NCBI GenBank assembly: GCA_017591395.1
Contig: WEDG01004226.1
Location: forward strand, 1 to 64,000
Origin: Schistocephalus solidus
Lineage: Eukaryota > Platyhelminthes > Cestoda > Diphyllobothriidea > Diphyllobothriidae
Direction of reading: 5' to 3'
DNA: 64,000 nt
Part shown: piece by piece, positions 12,211 through 21,831 of the stretch
Position numbering within the stretch: the stretch's first letter is position 1
Layout of the letters: each line of letters starts with the position of its first letter
Program-made: the position numbers and the translations under genes
The notes under the pieces: model-generated
The model's database searches: none
Told to the model about the DNA's origin: nothing
What the model saw: the letters and a program-made list of their open reading frames with translations, nothing else

Positions 12211-12660
12211 CTGAGATTGAAGGATTTCTTCGAGTTTTCCTGCACAACTCCTCTGTATGGTCATCCTTACAATATCAATGGCGAACGCACGTGATTGAAC
12301 CGCAGAAAGTTTTTTTTCAGCCAAGGAGTTGTACGACCATGGCACTCGTTACCAAGCAAGATGGTTACCGCTGACAGCATTTCTAATTTGAAAAGGAGGT
12401 TTGATGGCAAAAGACGACTCTCAAAATATGATATCTTAAAAACAGCCTTTTAAAATTTTGCGGGCTCGACTCTTCCTCCAAAATATTTTGCCTATGATTG
12501 TGAAAATGCATTGAAAGTTATGTTTTGCAGTGACTTAACACTTTTTATGTGTACAACATTGTATATTAAATGTCCATATGCAATGATAACTTTACATTAG
12601 TAGGGTCATCAAGGGCAATGCCTGTAACCCTTCAAAATATACAAACATACAATTTGCTGA
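12211..12660 (+). mobile_element. 5'-truncated 3' end of another CR1-like element (family F)
   Basis: A frame near 12300-12410 reads KFFFSQGVVRPWHSLPSKMV followed by NLKRRFD. This is the FS.RVV..WNSLP...FKR.LD signature at the C-terminus of CR1-group RTs. A roughly 250-bp UTR follows and ends with a CATCAAGGGCAATGCC block and CAAAATATACAAACATACAA. No RT palm is present. The 3' terminus differs from families A, B and C. Confidence 0.5.
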
Positions 12661-13034
12661 AAATTGTATCACCTTATGGCAACCAAACCAGTTAACTAGG
12701 CCGGCAAACCTTCATTATATTAACCCCAGGTAATTAAAATTACAGTCCAGTTAATACATTCCCCATAAATGGGGCACAACGTCTACACGTAACCCATGCA
12801 CTATATCACAGACACGCAACCCATAAACTTAACCCATGCACTCAATTCTCACCACACACTCAACACACACTCTTGTTCATTCAATAATACCCCACCATGC
12901 GCATCACCATACCTTCCAACAGTTACACAATTCACTTACATTAGCCCATCGCACAATCAAAACACTTTAAGAAATCATTTTTCACACAACAGCTGACCTC
13001 TTCCCTATCCAAAATCCTAAGTTTCACCCATATT
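12661..13034. other. Gene-free spacer between LINE copies
   Basis: No gene or known repeat is recognised. The stretch is rich in C and A and contains loosely repeated AACCCATGCACT-type words between about 12790 and 12845. Confidence 0.4.
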
Positions 13035-15490
13035 TATGCGAAATCGATTGTACATAATATACTTCAAGTGAGGACATGCGTTGAAGCCTATAATCCCGAT
13101 ATAGTTTGTATAACGGAAACATGGGTTAATGAATTAACATCGAAGGCTTCGCTATTTGTCCTGAAGTATAATTTCTATCGACAAGACTGCATTAATAAAC
13201 GAGGCATGGGTTGAATGATATTCATCAAAACAACCATTGAACAAAGTTTTTTTGACGCTTCACATGAAAAGCATACTTATCGGATATCTATGCACTCTTC
13301 CAGAATATAGTAATAATGAAAATGGCCTAACCGATCTTTAAATACAATATCAAATTGAGGGTGAACTAAACCGTCCAGAAATAATCTAGATTGAACTATC
13401 AGCCCCCACCAGGCACGATGAACTGCTTTCTTTTCGCGCACTGTTAAAGCGCAGAGAAAAATGCAGCACCCCATATTTCGATACGCCTTGGGAAGCCCCA
13501 TAGCTGACGCTAAGTTGGCGGCTGATAGCTTTAATGCATTCTAGTCCAGAAACTTTTATTGAACGTTCGGTAGCTCCATTTCAACCTATCCGGGATTGGA
13601 CTGGTACCGTCCTAGAAAGCATAACGTGACGTGACAATAGCCATTCTGCGTTTACGTCAATCTTATAGTCCTGGAAAAGATGGTTTCCCTGTCTGCGTTG
13701 TAAAGGTTTGGTGCAATTGATAAATTTCCGTTCCTTCTGTATAAGATATTTAATCTTGCTCTTGAAAGCAAAACTTTCCTTATTTTATGGAAGGAATTGC
13801 ACATCCTGCCTATAACCAAGCACTGCCAATCTACGTCATTTGACGGATTTATGCCAATAAATACATTTCCGCAGCCTCGAACGTCTTGAAGACCTTGATC
13901 AAAGACAACATTATGCTTCGCCTGACGGAGAAAAGCCAACTTAATGCGGCTCAGCATTGGTTTCTCAAAAAAAAGATCTTGTGATACATGCCAACTCTTC
14001 TTCTTTGATCATGTGCTACAATGAAGAGACAGCGATTTTGCACTTTACACCGTTTATTTCGATTTCACAAAGGCTTTTGATTAGGTTGACCATTAAAACC
14101 TCCTGCTGAAACTTGCTCCCTTCAGCATAGGCAATTAGCTACTCAAATTAATATCCTCCTATTCGGATGCTAGCACACAACGAGTTAAAATTTCCGATGT
14201 TATCTCCAACCCCACACATGTGATGAGTGAAGTTATTCAGGTAGCGTGCTTAACCCGATCCTATTTTGCCTTTTTTCAACGACGTTACTGATTGTTTTCA
14301 GTATGGTTTGCCTTTTATATACGCTGACAACTTAAAAGTTGCCTATCGATATAAACCGGCCGATTTTAAAATCATGCTTAAGCTCTGGAAAAAGAATCTT
14401 CAGGTCTTTGCTCACTGTTGTTGCACAAGGCGTCTGTCCGTTTCTTGGCACAATTACTCCGTTGCGGTTATTGGCGACAACCATTAGCCACATCTTAGGA
14501 TATAAGGTCACGACCTTAATGTGTACGTAGTAATAAAGGTTCAGGGCATATCATATTCAAGTGGTCTTAATCTGTCAGAGCCCTGTGCCCTGATTGTCGC
14601 AAAAGTACGCCCAACTACTGGGTTTATTCTCAGAAATTTTTATACCGTCAATATTCGAACCAGCGTTTAGTAAATATATGTGAGATCAAGTCTGGAATAC
14701 TGCTCGTATCGACTAAGATTTCTGTACGCTAGTTAACGGAAGAAAATAGAATTGGTCTAGCACTTCTTTACTGAAAGAGTTTTTCTTCTGAACACCGAAA
14801 CCTGTCCTACCAAAAATGCTGTGATCTTTCTAAACTCGATTCGCTGTGGCTTCGCAGGTTACAGAAGGGACTATTTTTACTGTTTAAACCTGTTAACAGT
14901 TGGACCTTTAATCTTCTTAATATCCTGAGGCAGTTCGACAACTCTTGGCAAACCGGTCTTTCTAGTTCTTCCTCTGGCACGCAAAATTATATACCATCCG
15001 TTTTTTTCAGTTAACGCCATAGCAATATGTAATAAGTTACCCAGAAGTATCAAGATTCAGCAATGCTTTCCTTTGTTTAAGAAATCTGTCACTAGTTCGC
15101 TAAATTCAGGATACCGTTCATGAATTTTGGGTGCTGACTCGGTGGAATCTCTCTTTCATTCTGATGGCGTTCGCGGACTCTGAATCCTGTGCCAGGATTC
15201 ATACTGAGAGCAATATTGCTGGGTCTGCAGTCGGTAATCGACTTATTCCTTTGACGACAGCGGGCAACCGTTTGCCGACACTCCTGTTGCTGGTGCAGAA
15301 TACCGGATCCATAACACCGAAGAGCTAAGGACAACAACGGGCACCTGTGTCAACCCTCCTTCGTCCCGAACTTTTATCACTCAATAAGCTGCAGTTTTTT
15401 TCTTCTGAAAACACTTTTTCACTGTCTGCTCGATCTTCTACTGTATATCTCCTTTGACCTTGCCCATAAACCGGTAGTAAAAAATAAATA
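13035..15490 (+). mobile_element. CR1-like family C element, copy 2 (strongly decayed)
   Basis: An endonuclease remnant at 13040-13270 reads EAYNPDIVCITETWVNEL and NFYRQDCINKRGMG. A deletion joins it to the linker at about 13430, which matches copy 1 at 10154. The RT follows, with FDFTKAF near 14060 and FIYADNLKVAYRY near 14315, where the second aspartate of the YADD box is replaced by asparagine. The 3' UTR (15100-15480) matches that of copy 1, and the tail is AAAAATAAATAAT. Frameshifts are numerous. The D-to-N change alone would abolish polymerase activity. Confidence 0.7.
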
Positions 15491-15750
15491 ATAGAATTCA
15501 CTGCAAGCACGGCAAAAGGGCGTGTACGCAGGGACATTTGGCAAGTTTGCGTCTTGGAAAGAGAAGTCGATCTAATGGAAAATCCGTGATTTTTACGAAT
15601 CAGCGGGACGCCCGACGTCATGGGGCGTGTGATATTTAGCACGTTTATTTTGTTTTCTTGTTTATTTGCTGCTAATTACTTGTTATTAACCAGAATTCCG
15701 AAGGACGCCCCCTATGGCCACGTAGACATCCATCCATTTCAAAAATGGAT
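15491..15750 (+). other. Unrecognised segment with a hydrophobic N-terminal reading frame
   Basis: Between a family C tail and a family A fragment lies about 260 bp without matches elsewhere in the window. A frame starting with ATG at 15620 encodes MGRVIFSTFILFSCLFAANY, a signal-anchor-like stretch, but it runs straight into family A coding sequence. I do not recognise it and cannot tell a real exon from chance. Confidence 0.3.
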
Positions 15751-16129
15751 AGTACGAGATAAAATTAGGGATTCTCTAACAATTAGCGATGTTAATACTT
15801 CCAGATCTCTCGCTCAAATATTTCGCCTCTGTTCGTCCGCCAAATCTCACAAGGTCATTCCGCCTTTACTCGATTGCAATAATAATTTAATAACAGATGA
15901 TTTTGACAAAGCAGAATCTTCAAATTCCTTCTTTCATAAACCTTTAAAACCTAAAACCTATCTCATCCCTTCAATTACTCTGACATCTCATGAGTTGCTC
16001 ATTATCATTAATTTTGTCCCTAGTAATATTCAGAAACAGATGAAGAGACCTGATCACTTACACTCAGTTGGAACAAACAACATCCCAAATTCTCTTATTA
16101 AACAGCTTGAAAATGGTCCTCCTGGTATT
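15751..16129 (+). mobile_element. CR1-like family A fragment (RT-proximal linker)
   Basis: The frame encodes SRSLAQIFRLCSSAKSHKVI, PPLLDCNNNLITDDFDKAES and SVGTNNIPNSLIKQL, collinear with family A just before the RT fingers (compare 41530-41860). The match stops at about 16129, where retroposon D3 begins. Both ends are truncated, and the fragment diverges more than the other family A copies, suggesting an older insertion. Confidence 0.65.
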
Positions 16130-16873
16130 TGATGCGGTTGCATTGATTTTACATTGGTTTCTAAATATGTTTTCCCTATCCTCTGCTGAGTCAATCTTCG
16201 CAGTCGCTTTTTCGTCCCCTCCTTTTCAACCATCACCGCCAACTTTTGCCAACCTCGATATGTTCCTCCGATTTTGCAACCCTGACGATGGTCTCCGGAT
16301 CTGTTGATGATCGTGGCGGGTTCTTGTGCTTTCGCCGCCTTGTCGATGGACATTGCAGTCAGCAAGGTCACATCTTTGACGGCGCCAAGCAGTGCCAAAT
16401 CAATAAACCTATTATATCTCGGTGATGGTCTCCTGACCTATACTGTCCCCTTTTCGTTGCGACACTGTTTTCTACGATGAGCTCCTCTTGACTCCCTTCC
16501 CCGATAGTTATAAACAGTAACTCTGTCTGTTACATGATCTCTCCCGTGACAAGGAGCGTTCCGAAACTCATACTTTTTCACCAACCTTGTAGTACTATTT
16601 CATTGCATCGTACCAATCACATCAAATCTAGCTATTAATTTTTAAGGGAACCAGATTTCATCTTTAGTTTTTTGGAGGACTCGCTTAACTCTGCCCCCGA
16701 TTTCATCGTAAGAGTTTATTTTAACTGCTTCTTTCCTAGTTCACCATATATTCCTAAGATTAAAAATGACGAATCGTTGTGAATCGGATTTGCTTACCAT
16801 CCTACTCATTTCCGTTGTTCATGTGGCTGTTCACATAATGGAGCAACCATCAACTTTGTATGTACCACGGTAT
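16130..16873 (+). mobile_element. Retroposon D, copy 3 (3'-truncated)
   Basis: It matches D copy 1 from the GAGTCAATCTTCGCA block near 16189 through the CAACCCTGACGATGG, GACAAGGAGCG and CACATAATG blocks to TACCACGGTA near 16870. The GGGGCCC 3' terminus and TTTA tail are missing, because the family A tail at 16874 replaces them. The first 50 bp may belong to a longer 5' form. Confidence 0.6.
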
Positions 16874-17686
16874 TTTTAGAATTTAGAATTTATATTTGGT
16901 TAGCACCGGGAAGGCACTGTCTAAGCAAACATTAGTAACGAAATAAAGTTATGACAATTTGTGCAGATAAAATGTACAAATACATGACTTGTCCTGCTAT
17001 GTCAACAGTTAGCGATGTTTAAAAATTAGTGGTGAACTAGAAATAAATAGGCAGCGATAAAAAACTCCTACCATAAAAATGGAGGCAGAGTTCAACAGGC
17101 CTTCATTTTTGAATAGAAGGTAGGAATAATAAACTGCTTTGCAAAAAATGGTCAGGTGGTAGAGTAAGGTAGGGTAATACTGATGTAGCAGTTCATAATG
17201 AGATATCGAAACTTCGAGTTGATTCGTTCTTGATCACTTAGGCGTATGAAACAGAATCTCACGAAAATGCGTCAATGAACTTAAGTCCTCAGCATCTTAG
17301 GATCCAGAATTGAATTCTGATGATGATTAGTATCCAAAGAAATGGTAGCATTTTAGACTGTGGACCACCGAATGTGAACGTCCGAATGACATCATCGTTT
17401 GGAGTACTGGTGATATAAGGAGACATCATAGTTAATGGGCGACTCGAGGTAGTAAAAATATAGTTTCAAGAGGGTCACTTAAATTCCCGATGATCCTTAC
17501 TCCAATTCATGGGGAAAGCTAAGGGGAAAAGATGAGGAAAATAAAAGGTTAATAGAATCAGTGTTAAAATAAATGTGCAGTCTTCGCTTGAATGCAGACA
17601 GACTAGTTAACGACCCAATTTCAATTGACAAGTTATTTCAAAGAAAACTATACCTAGAAGCAAAAAGAGAGCGTTTACACGCGTTT
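16874..17686 (-). mobile_element. CR1-like family A 3' end, minus strand
   Basis: A 5'-truncated minus-strand copy of family A: the tail (AGAATTTAGAATTT) is at 16877, the 3' UTR follows, and the last coding residues lie at about 17570-17686. It is the inverse of 18893-19729 on the plus strand, so together with the next element it makes an inverted repeat of about 0.8 kb. The 5'-truncated ends of the two copies meet head to head at about 17686. Confidence 0.75.
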
Positions 17687-19063
17687 TACACGTCTATTAT
17701 AATACCAGTTTTTAAATCTGGTTCCCGCTCGGACATTCATAACTATCGCGGTGTTCATAAAACGCCCTCTCTTGCTAAACTCTTCGAAAAACTAATTGCA
17801 AAACAAATCACCGATTTTTGCATAAGCAATAAAATTATTAACTTATCCCAACACGGCTTCTTACCGGACCGTTCTTGTGAAACCTGCCACATGTCTTTTC
17901 TTAATCTACTAACCTCTCTTCGTAATGATCATCTATCTGTAGTAGTTATCTATTTTGATCTTAGTAAGGCATTCGATAAGGTGCCTCATAAACGACTTCT
18001 AGCTAAACTAGAAGCTATAGGATTCCGTAGTCCCCTTACTGACTTTATTAGATCATACCTAAATGATCGAAAACAAAAAGTTTTAGTAGGGTCCTCATAC
18101 TCAAGTACTACCCCGATTGTTAGTGGTGTCCTTCAAGGTACCGTATTAGGTCCTTTGTTGTTCTTACTGTATATAAATGATATTTCATCGATAGTTAAAC
18201 ATTCTCAATCTTTTATTTATGCTGATGATCTCAAATGCGTTTATTCCTTCTCTAACTCTACAACCGAACGGTGCCTAGAACAAATTCATTCAGACTTAGA
18301 CGCTCTTTCGGCCTGGAGCTCCACATGGCTAATGGAGTTCTCACCTACTAGGTGTCGCTACATGAGTTTTGGGCCTGTAAGGCTGCCGCAACCTCTTAAC
18401 TTTGAAGGTTGCCATATGATTGAATGTTCCTCCATCAAGGACTTGGGCTTAAGCTTCACCAATAAATTAGATCTTTCGCCTCATGCCGATAGAATTACGG
18501 CCAAAGCTGCTCAGATTTGCGGCTTTATTTCTTATAATTTCTACCTTCCTGAAATTAAATTAAGACTTTATCGTATGTTTGTACTTCCCATTCTTGAATT
18601 TTGCTGTCCTTTCTTCGGTTTGATGAACGAATCTAGCCGTTCAAAAATTGAAAATGTTCAAAGAAATTTCACAAAAAAACTCCTATATCCGACTCTTTTA
18701 ACTACTTCCTATTCAACAAGATGCCAGCTAACGAAGCTAAAATTTCTTTGGGTCAGGAGACTTGAAGCAGGCTTTTGTCTCCTTTTTCGTCTTAATAATA
18801 GTTCAACTCTCCCAAAGCTTTCTGTAATTACCCCCGTTAGTCTTCCCTATAACCTACGAAATTCTGAACTAATTATAACTCCCCCTGCATCCTCCACGTG
18901 TAAACGCTCTCTCTTCTTTGCTTCTAGGTATAGTTTTCTTTGGAATAACTTGCCAATTGAAATAAGGTCGTTAACTAGTCTATCTGCATTCAAGCGAAGA
19001 CTGCACATTTATCTTAACACTGATTCTATTAACCTTTTATTTTCCTCATCTTTTTCCCAGTAG
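17687..19063 (+). CDS. Family A reverse transcriptase, C-terminal about 460 residues
   Basis: RNA-directed DNA polymerase of a non-LTR retrotransposon, lacking its endonuclease. Motifs in order: IIPVFKSGSRSDIHNYRGV (fingers), QHGFLPDRSCETCH, YFDLSKAFDKVPHKRLLAKL (first catalytic Asp), SGVLQGTVLGPLLFLLYIND, FIYADDLKCVYSF (YADD), SSTWLMEFSPTRC, the thumb, and the terminal SRYSFLWNNLPIEIRS with AFKRRLHIYLN. The open frame extends upstream to 17573, but those first 38 codons are read antisense through the inverted neighbouring copy and are not part of the protein. It has no start of its own and is expected to be non-autonomous. Confidence 0.8.
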   Translation, partial: YTSIIIPVFKSGSRSDIHNYRGVHKTPSLAKLFEKLIAKQITDFCISNKIINLSQHGFLPDRSCETCHMSFLNLLTSLRNDHLSVVVIYFDLSKAFDKVPHKRLLAKLEAIGFRSPLTDFIRSYLNDRKQKVLVGSSYSSTTPIVSGVLQGTVLGPLLFLLYINDISSIVKHSQSFIYADDLKCVYSFSNSTTERCLEQIHSDLDALSAWSSTWLMEFSPTRCRYMSFGPVRLPQPLNFEGCHMIECSSIKDLGLSFTNKLDLSPHADRITAKAAQICGFISYNFYLPEIKLRLYRMFVLPILEFCCPFFGLMNESSRSKIENVQRNFTKKLLYPTLLTTSYSTRCQLTKLKFLWVRRLEAGFCLLFRLNNSSTLPKLSVITPVSLPYNLRNSELIITPPASSTCKRSLFFASRYSFLWNNLPIEIRSLTSLSAFKRRLHIYLNTDSINLLFSSSFSQ

Positions 19064-19729
19064 CTTTCCCCATGACTCGGAGAAAAGGACCATCGGGAAT
19101 TTGAGTAACCCTCTTGAAACTATATTTAAGCTACCTGGAGACGCCCATGAACTATAATGTCTCCTTATATCACCCGTCCTCCAAACGATGACGTCATTCG
19201 GACGTACAAATTCGGTGAATTCACAATCTTAAATGCTGCGATTTCTTTGGATACTAACCATCATCAGAATTCAATTCTGGATCCTATGATGCTGAGGACT
19301 TAGGTTCATTGACGCATTTTCGTGAGATTCTGTTTCATACGCCTAAGTGATCAAGAACGAATCACCTCGACGTTTCATTATCTCATTCTGAAATGCTACT
19401 GCAGTATTACCCTATTCTACCACCTGACTATTTTTTCCTAAGCAGTTTTTTTCTCCTACCTTCTATTCGAAAATGAAGGCCTATTGAACTCTGCCGCCAT
19501 TTTCATGGTAGGAGTTTTTTTTCACTGCCTATTTTTTCTAGTTCGCCATTAATTTTAAAACATTGCTAACTGTTGACATAGCAGGACAATTTATGAATTT
19601 GTACATTTTATCTGCACACATTGTCATAACTTTATTTCGTTACTAATGTTTGCTTAGACAGTACCTTCCCGGTGCTAACCAAATATAAATTCTAAATTCT
19701 TAATTCTAAATTCCAAGAATGCAGAGGGA
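17687..19729 (+). mobile_element. CR1-like family A element, best-preserved 3' half
   Basis: A 5'-truncated family A copy that begins inside the RT domain and runs through the C-terminus (stop 19061-19063), a 3' UTR of about 650 bp and the AAATTCT repeat tail. Its RT reading frame has no stops or frameshifts, unlike every other family A copy here, so it is the best reference for family A in this window and probably the youngest. The tail directly abuts the truncated 3' end of the minus-strand family A copy at 19735. Confidence 0.85.
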
Positions 19730-19734
19730 GGTAT

Positions 19735-21831
19735 AATTAGGGCATAATTTCTTAGGTTGTAAGGAAGATTAACGGGGGTAATGACAGAAAAATTGGGGAG
19801 AGTTTAAATATTATTTAGTCGAAAAAGGAGACAAAAGCCTGCTTCAAGTCTCCTGACCCAAATAAATTTTAGCTTCATTAGCTTGCATCTTGTTGAGTAG
19901 GAAGTAGTTAAAAGAGTCGGATATAGGAGTTTTTTGTGAAATGTCTTTGGACATTTTCAATTTTTGAACGGCTAGATTCGTTCATTAAACCGAAGAAAGG
20001 ACAGCAAAATTCAAGAATGGGAAGTACAAACATACGATAAAGTCTTAATTTGATTTCAGGGAGGTAGACATTATAAGAAATAAAGCCGCAAATCTGAGCA
20101 GATTTGGCCGTACTTCTATCGGCATGAGGCAAAAGATCTAATTTATTGGTGTAGCTTAAGCCCAAGTCCTCGATGGAGGAACATTCAATCATAGGGCAAC
20201 CTTCAAAGATAAGAGGTTGCAGCAGCCTTACAGGCCCAAAACTCATGAAGCGACACTTAGAAGTTGAGAACTCCATTAGCCATGTGGAGCTCCAGGCCGA
20301 AAGAGCGTCTAAGTCTGAGTGAATTTGTTCTAGGCACCGTTCGGTCGTAGAGTTAGAGAAGGAATACACGCATTTGAGGTCATCAGCATAAATAAAAGAT
20401 TGAGAATGTTTAACTATCGATGAAATATCATTTATATACAGTAATAACAACAAAGGACCTAATACGGTAGCTTAAAGGACACCACTCACAATAGGGTTAG
20501 CACTTGAGTATGAGGAACCTACTAAAACTTTATGTTTTCGATCATTTAGGTATGATCTAATAAAGTCAATAAGGGGAATACGAAATCCTATAGATTCTAG
20601 TTTAGCTAGAAGTCGTTTATGAGGCACTTTATCGAATGCCTTACTAAGATCAAAATAGATAACAACTACAGATAGATGATCATTACGAAGAGAGGTTAGT
20701 AGATTTAGAAAAGACATGTGGCAGGTTTCACAAGAGCGGTCCGGTAAGAAGCCGTGTTGGGTAAATTTGATAATTTGCTTGCTTAAGCAAAAAAATCGGT
20801 GATTTGTTTTGCAATTAGTTTTTTTGAAGAGTTTAGCAAGAGAGGGCGTTTTATGAACACCGCGATAGTTATGAATGTCCGAGCGGGAACCAAATTTTTA
20901 AAACTGGTATTATAATAGAAGTTTTCCAATAATCGGAGAAGAAACCATTTTCGAGAAATACTGAGAACAACTTGCTTAGCAAAGGTGGAAAATCCCTTAA
21001 CTGTTTAATAAGTGAGTTTGGAATGTTATCAGTTCCAACCGAACGTGAATTTTTTAGGTGAGCTATTTCCTTTTGAATACATCCCTAATAGCAATTCATA
21101 TCAGGCGTATATCGTCCGGATATCCACATGTCGAGATACCTATGTCCACCGTTTATCGAATTTGTCCTCTCTGCCGATATAAAGACAATATCGAAATGTC
21201 GATATTTGTCGCGGGCGACATGCCTTCTAATGGTCCTTTTACAGGGCTGCCTATACATTGTAGATGGTTTATAAACAATATAAATTGATATAGTAAACAG
21301 TTAAGCAATGTAAATGAGAAATAGGGTTCGAAGGAAGAGCAGGCAGTATTTTAGTCAACCACGTGCGTACGCAAGCCACGACAAATAAAAGTGTAATGGC
21401 CGCTTCCCGCGCCCACCCTAGACACACTATCATTTCAACCAATCACAGCACGGAATCTTATTATAAATTAACCAATGAGCAGAGGCTATTTCCTATCTCG
21501 GAATGTCGTGATTTACGTATATCAGTGCTATATATGCATGCTATTAGGGATGAAGGTGAGAAATTAATAGTTGTTAGAAGCGAATTTAAAAGCAGATGAA
21601 TTGTGGGAGTGGGGCAAGTTTCAGTGGTAAAGTGGTTGGCAAAAGACGAATTTAACAATTCAGCTTTGCCCAAATCGTCTGTAAAACATTTTTTGTTGCA
21701 GTCGAGGAAAGGCGGAGTTACATTCAGACGCTTAGCCATTGACCGAACATGGAAGATTTGAGCAACAGATTTGGATGAATTGGCATCACTTAGTGCCCGA
21801 GACACCCTATGCTAATCTCTTTCGAGCCTAA
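19735..21831 (-). mobile_element. CR1-like family A element A5, 3' half
   Basis: Minus-strand family A coding region, from the linker (AQIFHVRSMAKRLNV near 21730) through the RT (FDLSKAFDKVPH near 20650, FIYADDLKC near 20385) to about 19735. There the C-terminus, UTR and tail are missing and another family A tail abuts. A 467-bp TIR element interrupts it at 21083-21549. At 21831 it stops at GAGCCTAA, and the collinear continuation is found 8.8 kb away at 30669 (see the other half), so family B elements split this copy. The RT frame has few breaks. Confidence 0.8.
21083..21549. mobile_element. Terminal-inverted-repeat element (MITE-like) inside a family A LINE
   Basis: The 467-bp insertion begins CCCTAATAGCA and ends TGCTATTAGGG, an 11-bp perfect terminal inverted repeat. 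It is flanked by AT on both sides (21081-21082 and 21550-21551). Intact family A copies read GAATACATGAAGG at this spot, with a single AT, so the empty site is directly visible and the AT looks duplicated. Inside there is no convincing transposase frame. It is therefore a non-autonomous cut-and-paste-type element of undetermined superfamily. Confidence 0.75.

Noticed and set aside
12796..12996. Open frame rich in His, Asn, Thr and Pro
   Set aside because: It arises from low-complexity CA-rich words; no homology, no splice or promoter context.
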